NCBI GenBank assembly: GCA_913056355.1
Contig: CAJXMX010000008.1
Coordinates: 1 to 34,876, forward strand
Length of the DNA: 34,876 bases
Direction of reading: 5' to 3'
Source: an uncultured Opitutales bacterium
GTDB taxonomy: Bacteria; Verrucomicrobiota; Verrucomicrobiia; Opitutales; Oceanipulchritudinaceae
In this document: one piece after another, positions 16,988-25,869 of the stretch
How the letters are laid out: the number at the start of each line of letters is the position of its first letter
Numbering within the stretch: position 1 is the first letter of the stretch
Translations under genes and position numbers: made by a program
Notes under the pieces: generated by a model
Told to the model about the DNA's origin: nothing
Databases searched by the model: none
What the model saw: only the letters and a program-made list of their open reading frames with translations

Positions 16988-17281
16988 ATGCAGAAGATCG
17001 AATCCGAGAAAAGCTATGGCACGGCGGTTATCCTATCCGGGATATTCGGCGTCCTGGGGATTCACCACTTCTACCTCGGCTGCTGGCTGCACGGCCTGGT
17101 CGACCTCGGAATGACCGTCAGCGCCCTGTTCCTCATCACCAACGGGCACGAGGGCGTGGGACTGCTGGTGCTGGGTGTGGATATCCTGCATACCATCCTG
17201 ATCACGGTCCTGCTCCTGACCGGGGGCTACAAGGACGGCGAGGGGCGTTACGTCACCTACCCGGGCCAGAAACTAAACTGA
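16988..17281 (+). CDS. TM2-domain membrane protein (first of a pair)
   Basis: The 97-residue protein contains the TM2 signature, with a helix, GIFGVLGIHHFYLGCWLHGLVDLG, and then further hydrophobic segments reaching about residue 78. The HHFYLG motif corresponds to the HRFYLG of TM2 proteins. TM2 domains are two-helix membrane modules of unknown biochemical function. ATG 16988 has GGGGAGG nine bases upstream, better than the ATG at 16940. It is 12 bases before a second TM2 gene, so the pair is probably one transcript. Confidence 0.85.
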   Translation: MQKIESEKSYGTAVILSGIFGVLGIHHFYLGCWLHGLVDLGMTVSALFLITNGHEGVGLLVLGVDILHTILITVLLLTGGYKDGEGRYVTYPGQKLN

Positions 17282-17293
17282 AAAGAATACATT

Positions 17294-17506
17294 ATGGAAA
17301 AAAGTGATAAGGGGTTCGTTCCCACGTTGTTGTTGTGTTTCTTCCTCGGTGGACTCGGCGTCCATCGTTTTTATGTCGGCAAGATCGGGACCGGCATCCT
17401 GATGCTCCTGACCCTCGGGGGACTGGGTATCTGGACCATCATTGATTTCGTTCTTATCGCCATCGGCAATTTCACGGACGCCGATGGTTTGCCGATCAAG
17501 AACTGA
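17294..17506 (+). CDS. TM2-domain membrane protein (second of a pair)
   Basis: The 70-residue protein is almost only a TM2 domain: helix one with FFLGGLGVHRFYVGK, a Gly-rich turn, and helix two GLGIWTIIDFVLIAIG, ending in a short polar tail DADGLPIKN. Length and motifs are exactly those of minimal TM2 proteins. It follows the longer TM2 gene by 12 bases and may form a heteromer with it. Confidence 0.88.
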   Translation: MEKSDKGFVPTLLLCFFLGGLGVHRFYVGKIGTGILMLLTLGGLGIWTIIDFVLIAIGNFTDADGLPIKN

Positions 17507-17609
17507 TCCCCGCCAGTTAAAGGAATTCGCCGAGAGGACGCAGGGTTGACGGAATATTATCCGGTACTCAGGATTTCCGTTTTCTCCCGGATCAACCCCA
17601 ACGAATGAT

Positions 17610-18110
17610 ATGAAAACAAAGCTACGAATCCTCTCACTGGTCAGCCTGGCCTTTATCTCCTGCAACCTGGTTTCCGCCGCCAACCTCGACAAGGCCCGCG
17701 AGCTGATGGAGCTGATGCAGATTACCGGCGCCATTGACGCCTCCCTGGCCCAGGTGGAAGGCTTCGCCGACCGGATGATTGAATCCCAGAACCTGACCCC
17801 GGAGCAGGTTCAGGAAGCCAAGGCCCTTTCCCGGAAGTCCATGCAGGCCTCCATGCAGGTCATCAAGTCGATCGACTGGAACACCATGTTCGCCGAAATC
17901 TACGCCGATGTCTTCTCCGAGGAGGAACTGCAGGCCCTCATCGACTTCTACCAGTCCGATGTGGGGCAGAAGTTCCTCGAGAAGCAGCCCCAGTTGATGC
18001 AGGCCACGATGTCCCGGATGCAATCCGAGATGGGCAAGTTGATGCCGCAGATCCAGCAGGATGTCATGGAGGCCGTGCAGGAGGCGTCTTCCTCCGCCAA
18101 TCCTGAGTGA
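17610..18110 (+). CDS. Exported DUF2059-domain protein
   Basis: The 166-residue protein has a signal peptide (residues 1-23, MKTKLRILSLVSLAFISCNLVSA). The body is mostly helical with the DUF2059 signature DVFSEEELQALIDFYQSDVGQKFLEKQP (about residues 99-126). Function is unknown; the family is usually periplasmic. The sequence is rich in Gln and Met. The gene stands alone on + with a 103-base gap upstream; a TTGACG at 17546-17551 might be a -35 element but no good -10 follows. Confidence 0.85.
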   Translation: MKTKLRILSLVSLAFISCNLVSAANLDKARELMELMQITGAIDASLAQVEGFADRMIESQNLTPEQVQEAKALSRKSMQASMQVIKSIDWNTMFAEIYADVFSEEELQALIDFYQSDVGQKFLEKQPQLMQATMSRMQSEMGKLMPQIQQDVMEAVQEASSSANPE

Positions 18111-18173
18111 GAGGCTGCCCGGCCGTACATAAGCGGTCTTGCTCCGTGTCCCTCCATTCCCCTGAATGAGGGC

Positions 18174-18572
18174 ATGAACATCAAGGATCGGAAGCCCCGG
18201 GCCTCCCGCTTCGAGTCCGACAGCCACGAGGCGCGGCTGGTCCGTTTGCGGGAAAAGGCCCCGACCCTGGGCGTCAATCCCAGGCTGCGCGTCTACGCCA
18301 TCCTTGGTTCCGCCCTGCTCTTCCTGACCGTACTGGGCTTCTACTTCGCCATGCAGATCTACAAGGCGGTGTCCGAGGATCGCCGGGATGCGGCCATGAT
18401 CGAGGTCGAGAAGGCCCCGGATCTGGAACTCACGGAAACCCAGAAGGCCCTCCAGCGCATCGAGGAGGAACAGGCGGCCGAGGAGACCGCCCTGGAGGAT
18501 GAGCTGGAAGCGCTGAAGTCGGTGGACCTGCTGGAGGAAATGGAGAATCCGCCTCCCGGCGGCGACAATTGA
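18174..18572 (+). CDS. Hypothetical single-helix membrane protein
   Basis: The 132-residue protein was not recognised. A basic N-terminus of about 40 residues precedes one membrane helix (about 42-62, YAILGSALLFLTVLGFYFAM). An acidic, helix-forming segment of about 60 residues follows with many Glu (likely coiled coil), then a Pro/Gly end. Positive charges before the helix suggest the C-terminal part is outside the cytoplasm. Codon use and composition look like its neighbours. It lies 63 bases after the DUF2059 gene on the same strand. Confidence 0.7.
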   Translation: MNIKDRKPRASRFESDSHEARLVRLREKAPTLGVNPRLRVYAILGSALLFLTVLGFYFAMQIYKAVSEDRRDAAMIEVEKAPDLELTETQKALQRIEEEQAAEETALEDELEALKSVDLLEEMENPPPGGDN

Positions 18573-18649
18573 ATTGCACTCGATTGCATTTATCACACAA
18601 GGGAGGGGCAGGCTAAGAAAATCCTGAACCCCTGACGAAAGACCCCCTG

Positions 18650-20053
18650 ATGAAGCAAATGGAGAATGGAACGAGCCGGCCGGCGGCAGCGCGGCTGGGA
18701 CTGCTGGAGAAGCTGGGCTACGGGGCGGGGGACCTGGCCTCGAACATCTTCTACCATGCCTTCAACCTGGTATTGTTGTATTTCTATACGGATGTCTGGG
18801 GACTCTCGCCGGGAATCGTGGGGACCCTGTTCCTGGCGGCGCGCTTCTGGGACGCGGTGAACGACCCGGCGATGGGGATCCTCGCGGACCGGACGCAGAC
18901 CCGCTGGGGCCGGTACCGGCCGTATCTTCTGTGGATGTCGATCCCCTTCGGGGTGATCGGGTTCCTGACCTTTGCCAGCCCGGGGCTTGAGGATGGTTGG
19001 AAGGTTCTCTACGCGGCCTCGACCTACACCCTGCTGGGCATGGTCTACACCGCGATCAACGTGCCTTATTCGGCCCTGATGGGGGTCATGACGCCGGACA
19101 CGGAGGAGCGGACCATCCTTTCCAGCTTCCGATTTGTCGGGGCATTCAGCGCGATGTTCATCATCGGTCTGGCGGTGCGGCCGCTGGTCCGGGTCCTGGG
19201 GGGCGGGGACGAAGTCCTCGGGTACCGGCTGACCTTTGCCCTGCTGGGCGGCCTGGCGACCCTCCTGTTCCTCTTCACCTTCGCCACCACGCGGGAGCGG
19301 CTGGCCCCGGAGCCGGCCAGGGAGGGGACCAGTATCCGCAACGACCTGAAGATCCTGGTCCGCAACAAGCCCTGGCTGGTCATGGTGGTGGCGGCCATCC
19401 TGACCTTGTCCAACGTGGCCGTCCGCGGTGCGGTGACATTTCATTATTTCAAGTACTACGTGGGGGACACCGGGGAACCGGTCTTCTGGTTCCTGGACCT
19501 GACCTCCCTGATGATCACCACCGGGTCGCTGGCCTTCATTGCCGGTATCTTTTTCACCAACACCCTCCGCAAGCGTTTCGGGAAGCGCAATTCGCTGATC
19601 GGCCTGTATGTCCTGAACGCCCTCTCCCTGGCGGCCTTCTTCGTCATTCCCCCGGATGCCGTGGGAACCATGCTGTTGGTCAACGCCCTTGGCAATGTCT
19701 TTGCCGGCCCGACCCCGGCCCTGGTCTGGGCCATGTACACCGACGTGGCCGACTACGGCGAACTGAAGTACGGCCGGCGGACGACGGCCCTGGTCTTCTC
19801 GGCAGCCATGTTCGCCCAGAAGATGGGCCTCATGATGGGGGGCACCTTGAGCGGTTGGATGCTGAGCGGATTCGGGTTCGTCGCCAATGAGGAGCAGACC
19901 TCCCTCGCGCTGCTGGGGATCCGGGTCATGTTCTGCCTGATCCCGGCGGGCTTTGCTTTGGCCAACGGGCTGGTCATGCTGCTCTATCCGCTGACCGAGC
20001 AGGACGTGGCGGAGATGGAGACCCAGCTGGCGGCCATCCGCTCGGCGGAATAA
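18650..20053 (+). CDS. GPH-family (MelB-like) sugar:cation symporter
   Basis: The 467-residue protein has about twelve membrane helices and begins with LGYGAGDLASNIFYHAF, the start motif of the glycoside-pentoside-hexuronide family. The DAVNDPAMGILADRTQTRWGRYRPY segment (residues 66-90) is the family signature with its cation-site Asp residues. Such carriers import sugars or glycosides with H+ or Na+ across the inner membrane. No glycosidase or regulator lies beside it, so the substrate is unknown. Two small perfect hairpins follow the stop codon directly. Confidence 0.92.
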   Translation: MKQMENGTSRPAAARLGLLEKLGYGAGDLASNIFYHAFNLVLLYFYTDVWGLSPGIVGTLFLAARFWDAVNDPAMGILADRTQTRWGRYRPYLLWMSIPFGVIGFLTFASPGLEDGWKVLYAASTYTLLGMVYTAINVPYSALMGVMTPDTEERTILSSFRFVGAFSAMFIIGLAVRPLVRVLGGGDEVLGYRLTFALLGGLATLLFLFTFATTRERLAPEPAREGTSIRNDLKILVRNKPWLVMVVAAILTLSNVAVRGAVTFHYFKYYVGDTGEPVFWFLDLTSLMITTGSLAFIAGIFFTNTLRKRFGKRNSLIGLYVLNALSLAAFFVIPPDAVGTMLLVNALGNVFAGPTPALVWAMYTDVADYGELKYGRRTTALVFSAAMFAQKMGLMMGGTLSGWMLSGFGFVANEEQTSLALLGIRVMFCLIPAGFALANGLVMLLYPLTEQDVAEMETQLAAIRSAE

Positions 20054-20054
20054 G

Positions 20055-20097
20055 GGAATTTGCCAAATTCCATAACCGCTTCCGGAGTTCTCCGGAA
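20055..20097. promoter_or_regulatory. Two adjacent small hairpins between the symporter and the first permease
   Basis: GGAATTT-GCC-AAATTCC (20055-20071) starts two bases after the symporter stop. TTCCGGA-GTTC-TCCGGAA (20080-20097) follows nine bases later. Both stems are perfect at seven base pairs. Neither has a proper T-run, so they may be weak terminators, mRNA end stabilisers, or an operator for the permease gene that starts at 20160. Confidence 0.4.
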
Positions 20098-20159
20098 TGA
20101 TCCAACTGGAGGATCGCTTTTGGCGAAGGGAACCTTACACTCGGGTTTTCTCACTCTCC

Positions 20160-22607
20160 ATGAACAGTATTCTCCTGCAGGACCTGAGGTTTGGATTCCG
20201 GCTGATCCGGCGAACCCCGCTGATCACGGCGCTGGCCGTCTTTTGCCTGGCCAGCGGCATCGGGCTGACCACCTTCATGTTCAGCATCACCTATGCGGTA
20301 GTGGGGCGCGGGCTTCCCTATGAGGACCAGGACCGGATCATTCATGTCTCGAGGAGAAGTACGGTCCAGTTAGGCGATCCCAATTCCCTGATCCACCTCG
20401 ACGAGTACCAGGAAATTGCCCGCCAGCAGACCAGCTTCAGCCACCTGGCGGCCATCAGCACGGACGGAGTGACGGTCGGCCGGCCCGGCCAGCCCCACCA
20501 CATGAACGGCGTCTACGTGACCCCATCGTTTTTCGAGGTGCTGCCGGTCTCGCCCCTGCTGGGCCGGGTCTTCCAGCCCCGGGATGCCGAACCGGCCAAA
20601 AGCCGGGTCCTGATCCTGAGTTACCGGATGTGGCGGGAACACTTTGCCTCGGATCCGGACATTATCGGGAGCGAGGTCGTCTGCGAGGGGGAGCCCTTCA
20701 CGGTGGTGGGAGTCATGCCGCCGGGATATGACCTACCCTTCCTCCAGGAAGTCTGGATTCCCCTCCTGCCCGGGACCTTGCGCGACCTCACCGGCTGGAT
20801 TGATTTTGTGACCCTGGTCGGAACCCTCGGGGAAGGGCGCTCCCTTCGGGATGCCCAAAGCGAGTTTCAGGTCATCATGGGCCGCATCGACGAGCGGCAG
20901 GGCATCCGTCAGCAGGAGCGAAACCGGCCTTACCTGAGGCCCTTGTCCGAACTCTATGTCGATGGGCAGGTCCGGCTCCTCCTGTGGAGCATGTTTGGGG
21001 CGACCTTTCTGGTCCTGCTGATCGCCTGCTCCAATATTTCCAGTCTGCTGACGGCGCGGATGGTGGTCCGGACCAACGAGCTGGCCATCCGCAGCGCCCT
21101 TGGGGCCAGCCGGCGACGGATCATGATCCAGATCCTTACCGAGGCCCTGCTGTACGGAATCATCGGAACCGTCATCGGCCTTTTTGTGGCGGACCGGGCC
21201 CTGCATTACGTGTGGCTCTTTGTCCAGTCACGGCCCTTCGCCCCGCCGGAATTCATGGAATGGACCCTCGACCCGGTATCCATCCTGGTGGCCGTGGGCC
21301 TGATGATCCTCTCCGTCCTGGGCTCGGCCATCCTGCCCGCCCTGCGCGCCTCCCGGCCGAACATCGGTTCCCTCCTGAGCGACAACCAGCGCACCGGTTC
21401 CAGTCTCCGCCTGGGGCGGCTCAGCACCGTCAGCACCATCCTCCAGCTTTCCCTGTCCTTTGCCCTCCTGGTGGCCGCCGGCCGGCTCATCGCGGCCATA
21501 GTCATGCTCTCCTTCATTGATTATCCCTTCGATGAGCGGGGCCTGCTGATCGGGAATACCGGCATCGACAACGAGTCGTATCCAAATGTCGAGGACGAGG
21601 TCCGGTTCTGGGAGGAGGTGCACCGGAAACTGAAGACGCTGCCCGCGGTGAAAAGCGTGGCCCTCGGCTACGACATGCCGGGCGTCAATTCCATGCAGGA
21701 CCCGATCCGGATTCCCGGCCAGATGTATGTCAACAAGGAGGAATACCCGCTGGTCCGGGTGGATGTGGTCACGCCGGGATACTTCGACACGCTCGGGGTG
21801 AAACTGGTCAACGGGAGGGACTTCGACGACGGGGACATCCGCGGCAAGGAGAACGTGGCCATCGTCAACACGGTCATGGCCGACAAGTTCTGGCCGCGCC
21901 AGAACCCGATCGGGAAAACCTTTTTCATGGAGGGCAAGGGGGATTACGCCAACGAGGCGGAAAAGCTGCACCGCATCATCGGGGTGGCCCCGGACCTGAA
22001 GATGGACGGCCTGACCCTGAACAACGACGACGGGGCCGGCTTCTACCGTCCCCAGGGACAGGCCCTGTGGGGAGACCTGCAGATCATAATCCGCACCGAC
22101 ATGGATCCGCATTCCCTCATCCCGGAGGTCGGGAAGGCGGTGGCCTCCATTGATCCGGATGTGGCCTTCACCAATGCCCAGACCTTCCGGGAACACGTCA
22201 GCGACAGCTTCTTCTACTTCCGGTTCTTTCTCACGCTTTTCTCCACCTTCGGGGTCCTGGCCCTGTTGCTGGCCTCGGCCGGGGTGTATGGAATTATTCA
22301 ATACTCGGTCAGCCAGCGGGTCATCGAGGTCGGTATCCGCATGGCCCTCGGGGCCACTCCCGCCCGCATCCGCTGGATGGTCCTGCTGCAGGGGTTGCGC
22401 AACACCGTCATCGGCCTGGTTATCGGCTGGTTCATCTCGATGGCCCTGATCCAGGTTCTCAGCCTGGCCTTCGTGGGTTTGCCGGATGAGAACTACAGCT
22501 TTCTCGGGGCCCTCCTGGTGCTCCTCGTAGTCTCCCTCTTCGCCAACGGGTTTCCCGCCCGGCGGGCCTCCCGCATGGATCCCATGGAAGCCCTGCGGGT
22601 GCAGTAG
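20160..22607 (+). CDS. ADOP/MacB-type ABC transporter permease (first of a tandem pair)
   Basis: The 815-residue protein begins LLQDLRFGFRLIRRTPLITALAVFCLASGIG, the MacB-type periplasmic-core leader with helix one. A periplasmic domain follows, then a first FtsX permease domain (AIRSALGASRRR segment, about residues 312-326), a second periplasmic domain and a second FtsX domain (GIRMALGATPARI), ending DPMEALRVQ. This doubled layout is that of the acidobacterial duplicated orphan permease (ADOP) family. No ATPase is adjacent, as is usual for ADOPs. Export of peptides, lipids or toxins is only a family-based guess. ATG 20160 is chosen because it gives exactly the same length and N-terminus as the next gene. 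Confidence 0.88.
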   Translation: MNSILLQDLRFGFRLIRRTPLITALAVFCLASGIGLTTFMFSITYAVVGRGLPYEDQDRIIHVSRRSTVQLGDPNSLIHLDEYQEIARQQTSFSHLAAISTDGVTVGRPGQPHHMNGVYVTPSFFEVLPVSPLLGRVFQPRDAEPAKSRVLILSYRMWREHFASDPDIIGSEVVCEGEPFTVVGVMPPGYDLPFLQEVWIPLLPGTLRDLTGWIDFVTLVGTLGEGRSLRDAQSEFQVIMGRIDERQGIRQQERNRPYLRPLSELYVDGQVRLLLWSMFGATFLVLLIACSNISSLLTARMVVRTNELAIRSALGASRRRIMIQILTEALLYGIIGTVIGLFVADRALHYVWLFVQSRPFAPPEFMEWTLDPVSILVAVGLMILSVLGSAILPALRASRPNIGSLLSDNQRTGSSLRLGRLSTVSTILQLSLSFALLVAAGRLIAAIVMLSFIDYPFDERGLLIGNTGIDNESYPNVEDEVRFWEEVHRKLKTLPAVKSVALGYDMPGVNSMQDPIRIPGQMYVNKEEYPLVRVDVVTPGYFDTLGVKLVNGRDFDDGDIRGKENVAIVNTVMADKFWPRQNPIGKTFFMEGKGDYANEAEKLHRIIGVAPDLKMDGLTLNNDDGAGFYRPQGQALWGDLQIIIRTDMDPHSLIPEVGKAVASIDPDVAFTNAQTFREHVSDSFFYFRFFLTLFSTFGVLALLLASAGVYGIIQYSVSQRVIEVGIRMALGATPARIRWMVLLQGLRNTVIGLVIGWFISMALIQVLSLAFVGLPDENYSFLGALLVLLVVSLFANGFPARRASRMDPMEALRVQ

Positions 22608-22695
22608 GATCTACCGGACTCCGGCATGAACCCCTCCTCGCTCAAGAATATGTAACCCAGCCGCCAGCCATCGCGTATCCTTTTCTGTTACCTCT

Positions 22696-25143
22696 ATGAA
22701 CTCCGTATTTCTTGAAGACCTGCGTTTTGGTTTCCGCCTCATCCGGCGCAGCCCGGTAGCCACGATCCTGGCCGTATTCTGCCTGGCCTGTGGGATCGGC
22801 CTGAGCACCTTCATGTTCAGCATCACCTGGGCGGTGGTGGGACGCGGCCTTCCCTTCGAGGACCAGGGCCGGATCATTCACGTGCAACGGCAGAACCTCA
22901 TCCAGTTGGCCGATCCCGATACGCTTATCCACGTGGAGGAGTACCAGCAGATCCTTGAGCAGCAGACCAGCTTCGAGGAACTCGCGGCCATGACCAACGA
23001 CGGGGTGACCGTCGGCCGCCCGGGGCTTCCCCACCGGATGAACGGGGTGTACGTTTCGCCCAGCTTCTTCAAGGTCATGCCCGTATCCCCGGCCCTGGGA
23101 AGGCTCATCAGCGAGGAGGACGCGACGGAGACCAACGGCAAGGTCCTCATGCTGAGCGATCGCGTGTGGCGGGAACACTTCGCCTCCGACCCGGAGATCG
23201 TCGGCAGCCAGGTTATCTGCGAGGGCCAGCCGTTCACGGTGATCGGGGTCATGCCACGCGGCTATGACTTTCCTTTCAACCAGGAGGTCTGGATCCCGCT
23301 GGTGCCGGAGACCTTAAAGTCCCAGACCGGCTGGATCGACTTCGTGACCCTGGTCGGCCGGCTCAGGGAAGACCGTTCCCTGCGGGATGCGCGAACCGAG
23401 TTCAGCCTCATCTTCGACCGGATCGACCAGAGCCAGGGAGTCAGCGAGCTCGTCCACTCCGAGCCGCATCTGGAGCCCCTGTTCAACGAGTTTGTCGGGA
23501 AGGAAATCAGGCTCCTCCTGTGGAGCATGTTCGCGGCGACCTTCCTGGTTCTCCTGATCGCCTGTTCCAATGTTTCCAGCCTCCTTTCGGCCCGGATGGT
23601 GGTGCGCAGCAACGAGCTGGCAATCCGCAGCGCCCTCGGGGCCAGCCGGCGGCGGATCGTCATCCAGATCCTCACCGAGTCGCTCCTCTACGGCCTGATC
23701 GGGGCGGCCATCGGGCTCCTGGTGGCCATGCGGGCCCTTTCCTACCTGTGGGATTTCGTTTCCAACCGGCGTTTTCATCCGCCGCAGTTCATGGAATGGA
23801 CCCTCGATCCGGTGGGCATACTGATGGCCCTCGGGCTGATGTTGATGGCGGTTCTGGTTTCCGGATTCCTTCCCGCCATGCGGGCCTCCCGTCCGAACAT
23901 CAGCGGTCTGCTCAACGATGGCCAGCGGACCGGGTCCAGTGTGCGGCTGGGGCGCCTCAGCTCGATCAGCACCATCATGCAGCTGGCCTTTTCCTTCGCC
24001 CTCCTGGTGGCCGCCGGGCGGTTGATCGCAGCCATTATCCTCATGGCCGCGATGGATTATCCATTCGAGTCCCGGGGCCTGCTGGTGGGAAGCCTGGCCA
24101 TTGACAGCCAGTCCTACCCCGATCCGGAGGACGCCCGTCTCTTCTGGGAGAATGTCCACCGGGAGCTGCGGCAGGTGCCGGGAGCTGAAAAGGTGGGACT
24201 GGGCTTCAACATGCCCGGCCTCTATTCCATGCAGGACCCGATCCGCATTCCCGGCGTGGATTATGCCGGCAAGGAGGATTACCCGCAGGTCCGGGTGGAC
24301 GTGGTCACGCCCGGCTACTTCGAGGCGCTCGGGGTTGAACTGGTCAACGGACGGGACTTCGATGACACGGATACCCGCGAGAAGGGTAACGTGGCCATCA
24401 TCAACACCGTCATGGCCGAGAAATTCTGGCCCCGGCAGAATCCCATCGGGCAGACCTTCTACATGGAAGGGAAGGGTGATTATGCCACCGAGGAGGAGAA
24501 GATGCATTTGGTCATCGGGGTGGTTCCCGACCTCAAGATGGCCGGCATGGTCAACGACGAGGATGACGGGGCCGGCTTTTATCGTCCCCAGGCCCAGGCG
24601 CTGTGGGGAGACCTTCAGGTCTTCATGCGTACCGGACGGGATCCGCATTCCCTGATTCCGGAAGTACAGAAGGCGATTTCCCTGATCGATCCCGATGTCG
24701 CCTTCACCGATGCCCAGACCTTCGAGGAACACATCAGCGACAATTTCTTCTTCTTCCGTTTCTTTCTCGGGCTCTTTACCACCTTCGGAGCGATGGCGCT
24801 CCTCCTGGCCGCCGCCGGCGTGTATGGAATTATTCAATACTCGGTCAGCCAGCGGGTGGTGGAAATCGGGATCCGCATGGCCATCGGGGCCAGTCCCGCC
24901 CATATCCGCGGGATGGTCCTCCTGCGCGGCTTGCGGAATACCCTGATCGGCCTGTTCCTGGGCGGCCTGATCTCCATTGCCCTGGTCCGGATCCTCGACA
25001 TCTCCTTCCAGGGCCTGCCAACCGAATACTACAGTTACCTCGGGGCCCTGCTGGTGCTCTTCACCGTTTCCCTGGCCGCCAACGGCTTCCCCGCCCGCCG
25101 GGCCGGCCGCCTTGACCCGATGGTCGCCCTGCGCGTACAGTGA
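22696..25143 (+). CDS. ADOP/MacB-type ABC transporter permease (second of a tandem pair)
   Basis: The 815-residue paralogue of the preceding gene is exactly equal in length and clearly similar along the whole sequence (for example LRFGFRLIRRSP, LAIRSALGASRRR, MPGLYSMQDPIRIPG, NGRDFDD, DPMVALRVQ). Domain order is the same: MacB-like periplasmic core, FtsX, core, FtsX, with about eight helices in all. It lies 88 bases after the first copy. The similarity indicates a local gene duplication followed by divergence. The two could form a heteromeric permease with an ATPase encoded elsewhere. Substrate is unknown. Confidence 0.88.
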   Translation: MNSVFLEDLRFGFRLIRRSPVATILAVFCLACGIGLSTFMFSITWAVVGRGLPFEDQGRIIHVQRQNLIQLADPDTLIHVEEYQQILEQQTSFEELAAMTNDGVTVGRPGLPHRMNGVYVSPSFFKVMPVSPALGRLISEEDATETNGKVLMLSDRVWREHFASDPEIVGSQVICEGQPFTVIGVMPRGYDFPFNQEVWIPLVPETLKSQTGWIDFVTLVGRLREDRSLRDARTEFSLIFDRIDQSQGVSELVHSEPHLEPLFNEFVGKEIRLLLWSMFAATFLVLLIACSNVSSLLSARMVVRSNELAIRSALGASRRRIVIQILTESLLYGLIGAAIGLLVAMRALSYLWDFVSNRRFHPPQFMEWTLDPVGILMALGLMLMAVLVSGFLPAMRASRPNISGLLNDGQRTGSSVRLGRLSSISTIMQLAFSFALLVAAGRLIAAIILMAAMDYPFESRGLLVGSLAIDSQSYPDPEDARLFWENVHRELRQVPGAEKVGLGFNMPGLYSMQDPIRIPGVDYAGKEDYPQVRVDVVTPGYFEALGVELVNGRDFDDTDTREKGNVAIINTVMAEKFWPRQNPIGQTFYMEGKGDYATEEEKMHLVIGVVPDLKMAGMVNDEDDGAGFYRPQAQALWGDLQVFMRTGRDPHSLIPEVQKAISLIDPDVAFTDAQTFEEHISDNFFFFRFFLGLFTTFGAMALLLAAAGVYGIIQYSVSQRVVEIGIRMAIGASPAHIRGMVLLRGLRNTLIGLFLGGLISIALVRILDISFQGLPTEYYSYLGALLVLFTVSLAANGFPARRAGRLDPMVALRVQ

Positions 25144-25206
25144 TCGTAGTCAAATTCAGGTAATTCACCGGATTGGAGATTATTCCTCAATCTTCAACCT
25201 GGTCGC

Positions 25207-25659
25207 ATGGCCAATAGCTATGTCCGTCTGCTCATACACTGCGTCTGGAGTACAAAATACCGGCAAATGTGTCTGGCTGCAGAGTGGGAGGAAGCGTTAT
25301 GGCGCTACATAGCTGGATCCGCGAAGCGAAAGGGAATCCACCCGGTTCAAATTGGCGGAATTGAAAACCATGTGCATGCCTTGGTTGAGCCACCCAAGTC
25401 CATGAACATCCCCCAGCTGCTTGAGATTCTCAAAACGCCAGCCTCCAATTGGATTAATCGGACCGGGAGGGTTCCCGGGCAATTCCATTGGCAAGTTGGA
25501 TATGGAGCTTTCTCCGTAAGCCCGTCCCTTGCGCCCCGTGTGGCTCGCTATATCAGGAACCAACGGAAACACCACGAACGCCAAACCTTCGACGCGGAAT
25601 ACCGTCAATTAATCAAGCGTAACGGTATTCCTGCCAAGAGCCGCTACCTGCTTGATTGA
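25207..25659 (+). CDS. IS200-like / REP-associated Y1 transposase
   Basis: The 150-residue protein is of the TnpA Y1 (HUH) family, with HCVWSTKYRQ near the start, the HUH pair in ENHVHALVEPP (His55, His57) and the catalytic Tyr115 in VARYIRNQRKHH. These enzymes cut single-stranded DNA at hairpins, either as IS200/IS605 transposases or as RAYTs that mobilise REP palindromes. Length is complete and motifs are intact, so it may be active. Base composition is visibly more AT-rich than its neighbours, suggesting acquisition. No TnpB is present. A long imperfect palindrome starts 12 bases after the stop. Confidence 0.9.
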   Translation: MANSYVRLLIHCVWSTKYRQMCLAAEWEEALWRYIAGSAKRKGIHPVQIGGIENHVHALVEPPKSMNIPQLLEILKTPASNWINRTGRVPGQFHWQVGYGAFSVSPSLAPRVARYIRNQRKHHERQTFDAEYRQLIKRNGIPAKSRYLLD

Positions 25660-25671
25660 GGTCGATGCATA

Positions 25672-25860
25672 GGCGCTGCGCGCCGGCCGACCGTAGCCGT
25701 GGTCGACCGAGCCCCTTGGGGCGAGGAGGCCACGGTCACAGTGGCGGTGGATGGCGAATTCGATGCCCCGCGTTTCGTGTTCCGTGTTCCGTGGCCTCGC
25801 CTTCCGGCCTGGCGGCCTGCCGGCGTCGACCACGGCTACGGTCGGGCGGCGCGCTGCGCC
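25672..25860. repeat. Large imperfect palindrome beside the Y1 transposase
   Basis: Outer arms 25672-25707 and 25825-25860 are 36 bases each and match in 34 positions when one is reverse-complemented. Inside, GAGGCCACGG (25726-25735) pairs with CCGTGGCCTC (25789-25798). The centre also has a short TTCCGTG direct repeat. The element fills the gap between the transposase and the DUF445 gene and looks like a REP/BIME- or MITE-type structure that the neighbouring enzyme could recognise. Confidence 0.8.
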
Positions 25861-25869
25861 TTCGGGACC

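Noticed and set aside
17546-17572. TTGACG promoter upstream of the DUF2059 gene
   Set aside because: The best -10 at a 17-bp spacing (CAGGAT) matches only half of the consensus, and promoter consensus for this organism is unknown.
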